64,000 nucleotides of DNA from Collinsella aerofaciens (GCF_020181355.1 NZ_CP084004.1:930001-994000); one strand, 5' to 3'; shown: positions 31,218-43,463, counted from the first letter of the stretch. Numbers and translations are program-made. The notes: generated by a model not told the origin, from the letters alone.

Positions 31218-32594
31218 TTATTCCGATACAGTAGCTTCTCGTTGATTTTTCTCCTGCGAAGATGAGTGGCGGGAAATAAGGTCAAAAGCCATCTCGTAGC
31301 ACATTTTTCTATATTCACATGATGCAGGGTGTAGACTCTTGGGCAAGTAGCCGTGCTCGTCTGCAGCCTCCCAGCTACAGCCCCCACCACAGAAAGACCG
31401 AGCCCAACAGTCCGTACAGTCAATTCTTTTTTCGACACCCTGACTCCAGTTTTCAATATACCTAGTTTCGTCAATTCCGGTGACGATGTTGCCCATTTTG
31501 AATCGCATCATCCCGACAAACCTGTGACAGGGGTATACGTCCCCTTCGGGAGTCACGGAAATAAAACGCCTGCCAGCCCCGCATCCGACAAAGGCGATCC
31601 TGTTGCTCATAATCAAATCAACTGCAGTTTTCAATGTTCTAAACAAGGGCTTTTCCCCTTGATCAATCTGTTTGAGATATTGATCCGCCAAATCTATTAG
31701 GCCCGCCCTGATTTTGTTTAATGAGTGTTCGTCGAGTTTGATATTCTCATCGAATGAGCTCACGGGCGAGAAGTAAATCCTTCTGAAGCCCATCTCTTTA
31801 AACTGAAGATAGTCTTCAACAAGGTTACAGTTATTATTTGTTAAGGTCGCTCTTGCGCCGAAGGGGAACGACTCGGAAAAACGACGAACGTTTTTGTCGA
31901 TATCGGAGAAAGAGCCGCCTCCCGTCTTGTACGGGCGCGATGCATCGTGCTTGCATCCTGTACCATCGAGACTAATCAGAACAGAAAACCCGTGCTCCTT
32001 GAAAGAATTCACAGCAGTGTCATTCAAAAGCGTTCCGTTGGTCGTAATAGAATAGGTAAAGTTTCTATTGGGGTATATTCTTTTTGAATAGTCGACCGTT
32101 TTCCATATCAGCGGCTCGTTAATCATGGGTTCCCCACCAAAAAAGACGATCGCAAGCGTTTCGTTTTCCGATGAACTTGCGACGAGGTAGTCGACCGCCT
32201 TGAAGGCTATCTCGTCTGTCATCAGCAGAGGAGACGTTCCATAATCTCCTTTACCGGCAAAACAGTAACTACAACCAAGGTTGCATGCATGTGAAACGTG
32301 GAGTTCGATGGATCTAAGTTTTCGAGGCGTGTCTTTTGTTAAGAAAGTCCGCTCAGACAATCGTTGATACTCATCAATGTCGTCTTCAAGTTCTGCTATG
32401 GTCGTTTGGTCGTAGCCTTTCGCAGCAAGTGACTTTGTTAGCAACTTCGAGTTGACCGTTCTTCCCGATGCTTCAAATATGCGAAGCGCATCTTCTGATG
32501 CTTGGTCAACCTGAAAGCAATTGCGAGTGACCTCATCGAAGCAGTAACGACGATCACTTACTGAGAAAAAAATGCATACGTTCCTCAATTTCAT
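31218..32594 (-). CDS. Radical SAM/SPASM peptide maturase
   Basis: 458 residues. An N-terminal region of about 95 residues (starts MKLRNVCIFFSVSDRRYCFD) could bind the leader peptide. The radical-SAM core begins with CNLGCSYCF (CxxxCxxC, Fe-S and SAM binding), followed by VFFGGEPMIN and SITTNGTLLN. The C-terminal SPASM domain has further cysteines (VGCGAGRRF; VYPCHRF; DCTDCWARSFCGGGCSWEA; ASCEYRKMC) for auxiliary Fe-S clusters. Enzymes of this type install thioether or C-C links in peptides. The gene is intact, AT-richer than the flanks, and is followed on the same strand by two Cys-rich peptide genes and a membrane peptide gene. Confidence 0.92.
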   Translation of the reverse strand: MKLRNVCIFFSVSDRRYCFDEVTRNCFQVDQASEDALRIFEASGRTVNSKLLTKSLAAKGYDQTTIAELEDDIDEYQRLSERTFLTKDTPRKLRSIELHVSHACNLGCSYCFAGKGDYGTSPLLMTDEIAFKAVDYLVASSSENETLAIVFFGGEPMINEPLIWKTVDYSKRIYPNRNFTYSITTNGTLLNDTAVNSFKEHGFSVLISLDGTGCKHDASRPYKTGGGSFSDIDKNVRRFSESFPFGARATLTNNNCNLVEDYLQFKEMGFRRIYFSPVSSFDENIKLDEHSLNKIRAGLIDLADQYLKQIDQGEKPLFRTLKTAVDLIMSNRIAFVGCGAGRRFISVTPEGDVYPCHRFVGMMRFKMGNIVTGIDETRYIENWSQGVEKRIDCTDCWARSFCGGGCSWEAADEHGYLPKSLHPASCEYRKMCYEMAFDLISRHSSSQEKNQREATVSE

Positions 32595-33145
32595 GCTGGA
32601 CTGGCACTAACCTTGTTTATTGTTGCGCAGCTATAAAAAACCACCAGCGGGGATTCGGTGTGCGGCCCAATCGGACTCCCAAAAGGTTCTATTTGAGACT
32701 GGCAAGCTTTGTGTTGTTGGCACTTCGACAGCGCTCTTTATTCCAACATGGAGCCTCGCAGTTTGAGTCGACTTGCCTCTGGAAGGTCCGATCTTAACTT
32801 GATTTAGGATGAAAACAGATTACAGGCGCGCTCCTCTAGAAAGAAAGGAAACCAATCGCCGCCTTTCACCAGGAAAGTTTTTATAGCCCACCTCGAGCAA
32901 AATGAAAGATGCGAGAGCGATTGGGGAACAACGCGAATCTCCCCTTTTGGGTGGGAGCGAGCCTTCAGCCACCGGCGAACGACTCGCCCTGGTCAGAATC
33001 TGGAAGTGGTGCCGGGCCGCTTGGGCCTCCCCGGTGACTTCGTGGGGCTTACCTGCCTGACGTCGAGGAGTACATCCGCAAGATTCGTTCCCTATGCCGT
33101 TTGCTCTCACGCCCGCCTTAGTTCCAAGTCGGGCGAGCCGCCGCG
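32595..33145. other. Gap upstream of the maturase gene, right edge of the island
   Basis: About 550 bases with no gene that I can support. It should contain the maturase promoter on the minus strand. The sequence turns GC-rich from about 32930, and short frames there (for example AYLPDVEEYIRKIRSL near 33050) look like gene debris. The diverged FHA copy begins at about 33146. Confidence 0.5.
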
Positions 33146-33567
33146 CTCATGCGACCCGTGGCGGCGACACGTCGACGCCGCGCTCGCTGAGCACATCTTC
33201 GGTCGCGGGCGAGCACGAGGTCGCGCCGGCGCATCCGCTGGGACTGCTGTGCGTGCAAAACGGCTACGTGGTGAGCGTCCCGCGCTGGATTCAGCCGAGT
33301 GAGGAAGGCGTTGAGATCGGCGCGCTGGCAACGGGGGAGGGCGGCATCACCGACGACGTCTCGGCCCGCCATGCCCATATCTGGTGCGACGAGTCTGGCG
33401 CATGGTTTGTCGAGGACCTGTCGTCCACTAACGGCACCGTGGTGGTAAACGGGGCCACGAGTGTGTGTATTCAAGTAGAGCCCGGCCGCTCCGCCCAGCT
33501 CAACCCCGGCGACGAGCTCAAACTCGGCGAATCCACCACCTACGCCATCCTGCTCGGCGCCCTCTAG
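33146..33567 (+). pseudogene. 3' fragment of a second FHA gene copy
   Basis: About 140 codons aligning with the C-terminal part of the FHA protein at 25893-26831: GGDTSTPRSL, PAHPLGLLCVQNGYVVSVPR, VSARHAHIWCDES and LSSTNGTVVVNG. Its N-terminal two thirds are missing. It differs at several residues from the complete copy, so it is not a recent exact duplication. The match continues past the stop through the GGGACGTTCC hairpin. Confidence 0.85.
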
Positions 33568-33598
33568 CCGGCAGTTAGGGACGTTCCTTTCCTGCCGG
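33568..33598. repeat. Stop-codon hairpin with GGGACGTTCC loop, copy 2
   Basis: CCGGCAG (33568-33574) pairs with CTGCCGG (33592-33598) around TTAGGGACGTTCCTTTC. Same context as copy 1 after the complete FHA gene. Similarity to the region after copy 1 runs on to about 33690. The remainder of 33600-34018 holds no clear gene and should carry the promoter of the oxidoreductase gene. Confidence 0.75.
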
Positions 33599-34018
33599 TA
33601 CTTGGGGACACTCCTTGGCGCGTCAGAGCCAGTCGTCCGGGGATGGAGGGACCATTCTGGCCTTTGGCGGTCACCCGAGGTAAACCTTTACCGCCCGCCT
33701 ATATTTGTCGAAATTACACTTAACGGCGGGGTACAATAAACCCGCATGCGGATTTCCGTTGCGGGCGCTTCCCATCGCCGGGGCGTGCCCGGGAGCATCC
33801 GACATGCGGCCTTTGCGGCGCTCGGTCATGTGCAAGACGGGTAGCTGGGCTTGTGGAGCGCGTGCAGCCCTCCTCGCCTCGGCATGCCTTCTCTCCACGC
33901 CATGTACCTGCTGCTGAGTCCGCCTGCCAGATGATTGGAAGCAACAGCGAAAATCCCATCACGCCAACATCCCGGCGATCGCCGGGGCCTGTATACCTAT
34001 ATGAGAGGAGAGGGGTAT

Positions 34019-37558
<3,540 letters not shown>

Positions 37559-37568
37559 GTCTCTCACC

Positions 37569-37630
37569 GCAGGATCTGAGGGCTAACTTTCGCGGACGTC
37601 CTCGGACATGAAAGAACCCCCGCTGCGCAC
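37569..37630. repeat. Left arm of a long hairpin interrupted by an insertion sequence
   Basis: 37569-37597 is the exact reverse complement of 39115-39143 (29 bp). An inner block GAAAGAACCCCCGC (37610-37623) matches GCGGGGGTTCTTTC (39089-39102). Before insertion the two arms formed one hairpin of about 125 nt directly after nifJ, probably a strong, two-way terminator. Confidence 0.85.
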
Positions 37631-37675
37631 TGAACTGCCTCCCATTTCTTGGACATGAGAAATGGGAGGCTTTTT

Positions 37676-38167
37676 ATGCGTGTCGACTTGAGGGTGAAGC
37701 ACGACATCGAGGCCAGGAAGGCGGCGATCGGGCTCTTCGAGCGAGGCCACGGCTCCGAGTCGGCGGCGAAGGCGCTGTCGGTCCCGCGCGACACCGTGAG
37801 ACAATGGCTCTACGTATACCGGTCGTTCGGAAGCGAGGTGCTGCTATCCATGGACGGCAAGCAGGCCAGGTACACATACGAGCAGAAGGTCGCCGCCGCC
37901 TCGGCCGTGGTCGACGGCGGCATGAGCAAGCGGGACGCCATGGAGGCGTTCGGGGTCATGTCCTTGGCGCCGCTCAAGAGATGGTGCGCGCTCTACCGCG
38001 AGGGCGGCGCCGAGGCGCTCAGGCCCAGGCCCAAGGGCCGGCCGAGCGGTTCCAAGGCGAGGCCGCGGACCCGCGAGGAGGAGCTCGAGGAGCGCTGCCG
38101 AAGGCTCGAGACCGAGGTGGCCTACCTAAAAAAATTGCGTGCCCTGGTCGGGAGGGACGGGCTCTGA
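37676..38167 (+). CDS. IS3-family transposase OrfA (third element)
   Basis: 163 residues starting MRVDLRVKHDIEARKAAIGL. It has two helix-turn-helix regions, a basic linker (RPRPKGRPSGSKARPRTR) and a coiled coil (EELEERCRRLETEVAYLKKL), as in the other copies. ATG 37676 is the start that matches the other copies. Its last codons contain the A7 slippery run (38128-38134). Confidence 0.9.
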   Translation: MRVDLRVKHDIEARKAAIGLFERGHGSESAAKALSVPRDTVRQWLYVYRSFGSEVLLSMDGKQARYTYEQKVAAASAVVDGGMSKRDAMEAFGVMSLAPLKRWCALYREGGAEALRPRPKGRPSGSKARPRTREEELEERCRRLETEVAYLKKLRALVGRDGL

Positions 38168-39039
38168 CCAGGGCGAAGGTCGAGGCCGTGAGGGTCCTGC
38201 GCGAAGAGGGGCACGGGCTGGGGCGCCTGCTGGAGTGCGCCGGCATGGCCCGGTCCAGCTACTACTACGCGCTGTCGCACCCGAAGGCTCCCACCAGGCC
38301 CGAGCTCTGGGAGGCCGCCGCCGAGATATTCTCGCGCACGGCCAACGGGTGCGGCCACAGGCAGATCGCCATGTGCCTGCGCGCCGAGCGGGGCGCGCGC
38401 ATAGCCTACAAGACCGTGCTGAAGATGATGCGCGAGATGGGCATCAGCTGCGGGATTCGCCGCGAGACCGACTACCACAGGTACAACTCGTACAGGGGCA
38501 AGGTCGGAAAGACCTTCGAGAACGTCATCGGGCGCGACTTCGCCGCCGACGGGCCGTGGGAGAAGATGGGCACCGACGTCACCGAGTTCAAGCAGCCCTG
38601 GGGCAAGGCCTACTTCGCGCCGGTCTACGACTTCGGCAGCAAGGAGATCGTCGCCTGGTCCACGTCGCTGCACCCCAACATGGCTCAGCAGCACGAGCTG
38701 CTCGACCAGCTCGTGTCCAGGAAGCCCAAGGGCTCCAGGCCGATCCTGCACTCGGACATGGGCTGGCAGTACCAGCAGGCCGGTTGGTGCAGGCGGTTGG
38801 AGGAGGCCGGCGTGGTGCAGAGCATGTCCCGGAAGGGCAACTGCATCGACAACGGCGCGACGGAGCAGGTGTTCGGCCACATCAAGGACGAGTTCTTCCG
38901 CGGAAGGACGTGGCCGGACTTCGAGTCCTTCAAGGCGGACCTCGACGACTTCGTGGTCCATTGGAACACGAGGAGGCGCCAGGTTAAACTGAAGGGACTG
39001 ACCCCGGAGGAGTTCCGGAGACAGTCCCTTGCGGCGTAG
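38134..39039 (+). CDS. IS3-family transposase OrfB (third element)
   Basis: DDE integrase part in the -1 frame after the A7 run. Catalytic surroundings: MGTDVTEFKQPWGKA, LHSDMGWQYQQA and NGATEQVFGHIKDEFF. It is expected as an OrfAB fusion product. Both frames are intact, so the element looks competent. Confidence 0.9.
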   Translation: MACPGREGRALTRAKVEAVRVLREEGHGLGRLLECAGMARSSYYYALSHPKAPTRPELWEAAAEIFSRTANGCGHRQIAMCLRAERGARIAYKTVLKMMREMGISCGIRRETDYHRYNSYRGKVGKTFENVIGRDFAADGPWEKMGTDVTEFKQPWGKAYFAPVYDFGSKEIVAWSTSLHPNMAQQHELLDQLVSRKPKGSRPILHSDMGWQYQQAGWCRRLEEAGVVQSMSRKGNCIDNGATEQVFGHIKDEFFRGRTWPDFESFKADLDDFVVHWNTRRRQVKLKGLTPEEFRRQSLAA

Positions 39040-39077
39040 TTCTTATTTAAGCCGTCCAAGTTTTGGGGCGCAGTTCA

Positions 39078-39143
39078 CACTACGTGCGGCGGGGGTTCTT
39101 TCGTCCTGCGGAGTGTCCGCGAAAGTTAGCCCTCAGATCCTGC
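39078..39143. repeat. Right arm of the interrupted long hairpin
   Basis: 39115-39143 and 39089-39102 pair with the left arm at 37569-37623. The tip before insertion reads CGCAC-TAC-GTGCG, and the element entered directly at this loop, duplicating CAC. Confidence 0.85.
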
Positions 39144-39252
39144 TACGACTACGTCCTCGGATTGTGTGGGCTGATGAAGGACGTGGTTGAGAGGGCCTTT
39201 TGTCCCGGTCGCTGTTTCGCGCTTTGCGCGAAACCTCGCGTTACTTTGGGGA

Positions 39253-39297
39253 AGGGCTGAGGACGCTGTTGTGTGCGTCTTCAGCCCTCTGATTTTT
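39253..39297. terminator. Terminator between nifJ region and the DUF3830 unit
   Basis: AGGGCTGAGGACGC (39253-39266) and GCGTCTTCAGCCCT (39275-39288) pair with one mismatch and are followed by CTGATTTTT on the plus strand. On the minus strand it lies just after the last gene of the DUF3830 unit. Confidence 0.7.
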
Positions 39298-39328
39298 ACT
39301 TTGGGTCCCTGTGCGGGACTTTGTTGGT

Positions 39329-39853
39329 TTACCTTGTCTCGCCGGACTCGGTGCGTAGGCGGTAGCCGTGGACGAGGTCGCTGATGGCGGGCCAGGGAAT
39401 CTGGCGGTCGACCCAAAACTGGAGCTGGACCAGGTAGCGCTCGGTGGCTCGGGTGAGGGCTGCGAATTGCTCGTGAGACTCTACCTGCGCGTAGAGGTCG
39501 CGGCTGTGGGCGAGGATGGCGGTTGTGTCGTCCATTTTGCCGGTGACGTCGAAGGCGCCCGAGAACCAGTCGCACAGGCGGGCTGCGCTGTTTTTGAGGG
39601 TGGCTAGGTCGGCGGTGCCGTCGTTGGCGTTTTCGTTGGCCTGGGCTCGCAGGAGCGAGAGGGCGTCGGCGGCGTTCATGCAGTAGCCGACGGTGAAGTT
39701 CCAGACTGCGAATTCGCGGCCGGTGTCGAGTTTGCGGCGGCGCATGTAGTCGATGTCGCGCGGCTCCTCGAGCATCATTTGGTCGGCGAGGGCTTCAAGC
39801 GAAGTGGCGTACTCGGCAAGGTCGAGTGTGAGCAGGGTGTTGATATCCATCAT
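39329..39853 (-). CDS. Hypothetical protein paired with a DUF3830 protein
   Basis: 174 residues (starts MMDINTLLTLDLAEYATSLE), all-helical in appearance and soluble. I do not recognise the family. ATG 39853 follows GGAGG at 7 bases, and the gene starts 2 bases after the stop of the DUF3830 gene, so both are one operon. The segment REFAVWNFTVGYCMNAADAL and the Trp-rich end (LQFWVDRQIPWPAISDLV) could form a ligand pocket; this is a guess. Confidence 0.7.
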   Translation of the reverse strand: MMDINTLLTLDLAEYATSLEALADQMMLEEPRDIDYMRRRKLDTGREFAVWNFTVGYCMNAADALSLLRAQANENANDGTADLATLKNSAARLCDWFSGAFDVTGKMDDTTAILAHSRDLYAQVESHEQFAALTRATERYLVQLQFWVDRQIPWPAISDLVHGYRLRTESGETR

Positions 39854-39855
39854 GG

Positions 39856-40272
39856 CTAAGCCTCCGCTTCGATCTCGACGATTTCGTTTTTGATGTACAT
39901 GCCCTGGTTGTCCCAGACGTTGCGGCAGGCGGCGGCAAAGCGCTCGCGGTCGGCCTCGCAGATGCGGGCGAACATGTCGCAGGTGCCAAAGGGCTCGCAC
40001 ACGTCAAAGAAGATACAGACCGACGACCAGCCGCCATACCAGCTCACGGCGCCTGCCGGCTCGTGAAAGACGGGATTCTCGATGTGCTCGTAGTTGGCGA
40101 TGGGGCCCGATACGGGATAGGTCACCTCGGTATCGCAGACCTTGGCCGAAAAGATGCGCGATTCCACGGGGCAGGACGCCTCGAATAGCTTACATGTCTC
40201 GGGCGCTTCGTCCCAAAGCATGTCGGCGAGAAACGTCTCGTCATTCAGCGTGATCTTGAGCATTTTTGTCAT
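39856..40272 (-). CDS. DUF3830 family protein (cyclophilin-like fold)
   Basis: 138 residues. The pattern ITLNDETFLADMLWDEAPET near the N-terminus, PVSGPIANYEHIENPVFHEP and GAVSWYGGWSSVCIFFD fit DUF3830, small beta-barrel proteins with a cyclophilin-like fold and no proven activity. ATG 40272 has GGAGG 8 bases upstream. It is the first gene of a two-gene minus-strand unit, divergent from arcC copy 1 across 600 bases. Confidence 0.75.
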   Translation of the reverse strand: MTKMLKITLNDETFLADMLWDEAPETCKLFEASCPVESRIFSAKVCDTEVTYPVSGPIANYEHIENPVFHEPAGAVSWYGGWSSVCIFFDVCEPFGTCDMFARICEADRERFAAACRNVWDNQGMYIKNEIVEIEAEA

Positions 40273-40875
40273 AGGTAGGACCTCCTCAATCCGTCGCTCA
40301 AGGGGTTCGCTGGCGGATAAAGGAGAAGACAGCCACGGGGTCGCCGAACCCAAACTTCACGACAGATAGCTGTCGCCCCAGCCCGTGCTGTACTCGGCTA
40401 AAGTATCATGCCGTAGACGTGAAAGCAATATCTTCGTTTGATTTTTCGTAGCACAGGGAGATAGCGCGGTCAGCCATTGTTCGTCCGCCGCGCGGCAAGG
40501 ATGTCTTGGCTATTCCTTTTGATGGATGAAAAGCCCCTTGTTTTTGCAGGGGTGCATACTCGTCTTATAAGTGCATAGAATCTCGTATAGTGCGAGTAAG
40601 ATTTTGCGCTGTCCGTTTTGTGTTTAGCAAAGATATAGTTTGCATAATCTGGTCTAATCCCTGCTCTATTTAAATAAAGTTGCACGTAAATGGCGTAGAT
40701 ATGCGTGAGCTGGGGTTCTTTACGCTGAGCGGGTAAAAACGACCGTTCACCGTTCAACTATTTTCAAAATGAATAAAATGAGGGATAACAGGAATATAAA
40801 CCTTAATAAACTCGCGTATCGCACGGACACGAGTTATTAATGGGTTGTAGGCCTTTTACAGAAAGGATTCCAGCA
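40273..40875. other. Long AT-rich leader/promoter region before arcC copy 1
   Basis: About 600 bases with no supported gene. From 40560 to 40870 it is markedly AT-rich (for example TATTTAAATA at 40670-40679), as expected for a regulated promoter. No riboswitch or clear operator could be assigned. Confidence 0.5.
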
Positions 40876-41838
40876 ATGTCTAAGCCTCTTGGCAAGCCCG
40901 ATCGTATTGTCGTCGCCCTCGGCGGCAACGCCCTCGGCAACAACCCCGTCGAGCAGATCCAGGCCGTGAGCAACACCGCCCACGCGCTCCTCGGTCTTAT
41001 CGAGCAGGGCAACGAGATCATCATCACCCACGGCAACGGCCCGCAGGTCGGCATGATCCAGAACGCCTTCGCCGCCGCCCACGACGCCATCGGCACCCCC
41101 GAGATGCCGCTGCCCGAGTGCGGCGCCATGTCCCAGGGCTACATCGGCTACCACCTGCAGCAGGGCATCGGCCGCGAGATGCACAAGCGCTATAAGCGTT
41201 GGCACGCCGCCACCGTCGTCACCCAGATCGAGTGCGATCCCGACGATCCCGCGTTCAAGAACCCGACCAAGCCGATCGGCCCCTTCTACACCGAGGAGCA
41301 GGCCAAGGAGTTCATGGCCGAGGACCCCTCCAAGGTCTTCGTCGAGGATTCCGGCCGCGGCTGGCGCCGCGTCGTCGCCTCCCCCGATCCCAAGAAGATC
41401 GTCGAGGCCGACTCCATCCTCAACCTGCTCGACAACGAGTTCATCGTCATCGCCTGCGGTGGCGGCGGCATCCCCGTCGTCCGCGACTACGAGAACAAGG
41501 GCTGCTACAAGGGCGTTCCCGCCGTCATCGACAAGGACCTGGGCGGCGAGCTGCTGGCCGAGGACTGCGACGCCGACGTCCTGTTCCTGCTGACCGCCGT
41601 CGAGCACGTCGCCATCAACTTCGGCAAGCCCGACCAGGAGGAGCTCGAGGACATCACCGCCGACGAGGCCGAGCGCCTGGCCGACGAGGGCCAGTTCGGC
41701 AAGGGCTCCATGGAGCCCAAGGTCCGCGCCGCCATCAAGTTCGCCCGTTCCCGCAAGGGCCGCACCTGCATCATCGGCGCCCTGGACAAGGCCGCCGAGA
41801 CCATGGCCGGCCTCTCCGGTACCCGCATCCACGAGTAG
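40876..41838 (+). CDS. arcC: Carbamate kinase, copy 1
   Basis: 320 residues with the amino-acid kinase fold: VVALGGNALGNN (phosphate loop), ITHGNGPQVGMIQNAF, and CGGGGIPVV with DKDLGGELLAEDCDADVLFLLT in the nucleotide site. It makes ATP and ammonia/CO2 from carbamoyl phosphate in the last step of the arginine deiminase pathway. ATG 40876 follows AAAGGA. The coding sequence is nearly identical to copy 2 at 49531-50493, while the upstream regions are unrelated. Confidence 0.96.
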   Translation: MSKPLGKPDRIVVALGGNALGNNPVEQIQAVSNTAHALLGLIEQGNEIIITHGNGPQVGMIQNAFAAAHDAIGTPEMPLPECGAMSQGYIGYHLQQGIGREMHKRYKRWHAATVVTQIECDPDDPAFKNPTKPIGPFYTEEQAKEFMAEDPSKVFVEDSGRGWRRVVASPDPKKIVEADSILNLLDNEFIVIACGGGGIPVVRDYENKGCYKGVPAVIDKDLGGELLAEDCDADVLFLLTAVEHVAINFGKPDQEELEDITADEAERLADEGQFGKGSMEPKVRAAIKFARSRKGRTCIIGALDKAAETMAGLSGTRIHE

Positions 41839-41860
41839 TCTCTACTCTGTTGCCTCTCTC

Positions 41861-41936
41861 GTGGGCGCCAAGCAAAGCGCCCACAAACTAGCCTCTCTTC
41901 ATGAGCCCCGCAGTCCGCTCCGACTGCGGGGCTTTT
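41861..41936 (+). terminator. Double terminator after arcC copy 1
   Basis: First hairpin: GTGGGCGC (41861-41868) with GCGCCCAC (41877-41884). Second: AGCCCCGCAGTC (41904-41915) with GACTGCGGGGCT (41922-41933), followed by TTT. The same sequence follows arcC copy 2, where the second hairpin is split by an insertion sequence at its loop. Confidence 0.88.
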
Positions 41937-41941
41937 GCTCA

Positions 41942-43463
41942 TATGACCCAATCCGCTGTCAAGAGCCACAATGGCCCCGCCGACCGCTTGCAATCGGTCG
42001 GCGGGGCCTGCCGTTAACCCGTCCCGGTCCGCCCCCGGCATGTAATCGACGCCTTCGGCTCAGTCTCATATCCGCGGATACCGTTCTGTCGGCCCGCACT
42101 CCATTCCTTCGGCGGGGTTCCCCAAGTCTGTCGAGGCGCATGCGGAGGGCTCCGCGCGCACAGCGAAATAGGGGGTATCCCCGAAGGCCGCCCGGCTCGC
42201 CGGGACGGGGGCCATGTCTATTCCGCGCCCTCCCGGCACATCATGCCGAGGGCCCAGAGCCACCTCACGAGCTCGGCCGCGGTGGCCGCGTTGGCCTTCG
42301 CCGCGGGCATGCCGCGGGCGAGCATCTCCTCGCGCCGCCGCAGGAGCCGCTCGGACCCCTTCCTCCCGTGCATCCTTATCTCGAGGGGCACGCCCGTGTC
42401 CCTTGGCATGAGCTTCGGCTGGTGCCGTGCCGCGGCGTAGCACCATGAGCCCTCAACGGCCAGCTTCCTCACGAGCGCGTTGCCCGCACCGCTGATGCCT
42501 CCGAGCCGCACGGAGTCGCCACTCGACCTCTGACTCGGCGCGAGGCCGAAATAGGCCGTGACCTGCCTTCCGGAACGGAACCTCGTGAAGTCGCCGACCT
42601 CGGCCGAGAAGGCTGCGGCCAGCGCGAAGGCGCAGCCCTTGATCGACTGGAGGGCGGCCACCTCCGCGGCGATCGGGCCGGCATCCACGGCGGCCCTGTA
42701 CTCGGAGAGCAGGTCCGCCCGGGCCTCCGCCGCGGCCTCGACCTCGTTCCTCAGGGCGGCGAGCGCCCGAACCCCGCCATCGTCCTCCGGCCTGACCTTG
42801 TCGAGCCACCTCAGGAAGTCGTAGGCCCAGTACTTCCTCGGGTTGCCGGCGGGCGTGGTGCCGCCGTAGACGAACCCCCGCTTTGCGAGGAAGGCGAGCA
42901 GCCGCTGCTTGGCGGTCGCCAGGCGCGCGGTCGCCCCGTCGTAGGCGCCGGCGAGGTCCCTGATGCCTTCGACCTCGGGGGAGGGGACCCATACGGGGGA
43001 GATGTCGTGGGCGAGTATCGCCTTGGCCATCCTGGCGGCGTCGTTCCTGTCGTTCTTGGAGGCCGAGTCGGCGGCCGACCTGGGGATCTTCGAGACCGCG
43101 GCGACGACGCACTCGATGCCGAGCCCGGCGAGCTCCCTTTGCGGGGCGAAGCCGAGGTAGCCGCTCTCGTAGGCCGCGAGCGACGGCCCGGGGAACCCAT
43201 CCATCCACCCGGCGATCTCGCCCCAGGGGTTGCCGGGGAACCTCCTCGTCACGGCCTCGCCGGTGTCCGCGTCGAGGGCGCAGACGGTGGTCGACCTCAG
43301 GTGGACGTCCATCCCGAACGCGGTAGAATACTTTGGCATGGGAGCCTCCCAACCTCGTTGCGGCGCGGCTGCGCCTATGGCACTTCAACATCATTGTCGC
43401 AGCCCCGACCCGCGGTCACGAGCGGGGGCTCCTATCTTTTTAGTGCCCTCGGATTGGGTCATA
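41942..43463 (-). mobile_element. IS110-family insertion sequence
   Basis: One transposase gene lies between TATGACCCAATCCG (41942-41955) and CGGATTGGGTCATA (43450-43463), a 14-bp inverted repeat taken as near the tips. IS110-family tips are often subterminal, so exact ends are uncertain. It lies 6-9 bases past the arcC terminator. Confidence 0.75.
42218..43339 (-). CDS. IS110-family transposase
   Basis: 373 residues. The N-terminal DEDD domain has MDVHLRSTTVCALD (first Asp), YESGYLGF (Glu) and ASKNDRNDAARMAK (two Asp). The C-terminal transposase_20-like domain contains LQSIKGCAFALAAAFSAEVGDFTRF and the serine region RRSSGDSVRLGG-like segment SQRSSGDSVRLGGISGAGN. The frame is intact. It is unrelated in sequence detail to the short IS110-like remnant at 30120. 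Confidence 0.95.
   Translation of the reverse strand: MPKYSTAFGMDVHLRSTTVCALDADTGEAVTRRFPGNPWGEIAGWMDGFPGPSLAAYESGYLGFAPQRELAGLGIECVVAAVSKIPRSAADSASKNDRNDAARMAKAILAHDISPVWVPSPEVEGIRDLAGAYDGATARLATAKQRLLAFLAKRGFVYGGTTPAGNPRKYWAYDFLRWLDKVRPEDDGGVRALAALRNEVEAAAEARADLLSEYRAAVDAGPIAAEVAALQSIKGCAFALAAAFSAEVGDFTRFRSGRQVTAYFGLAPSQRSSGDSVRLGGISGAGNALVRKLAVEGSWCYAAARHQPKLMPRDTGVPLEIRMHGRKGSERLLRRREEMLARGMPAAKANAATAAELVRWLWALGMMCREGAE

Larger units (their letters stand above)
37631..39077 (+). mobile_element. IS3-family insertion sequence, related third element (1447 bp)
   Basis: Ends TGAACTGCCTCCC...GGGGCGCAGTTCA, same plan as the two 1449-bp copies but clearly diverged in sequence. Target duplication CAC at 37628-37630 and 39078-39080. 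It sits in the tip of the long hairpin downstream of nifJ. Confidence 0.93.

Noticed and set aside
32820-33110. Minus-strand frame at the right edge of the island
   Set aside because: No family signal, poor start and composition expected from shifting GC at a junction.
33690-33760. Promoter with TACAAT before nifJ
   Set aside because: A -10-like TACAAT is present at about 33731, but no -35 box lies at suitable spacing, so it is not listed as a feature.
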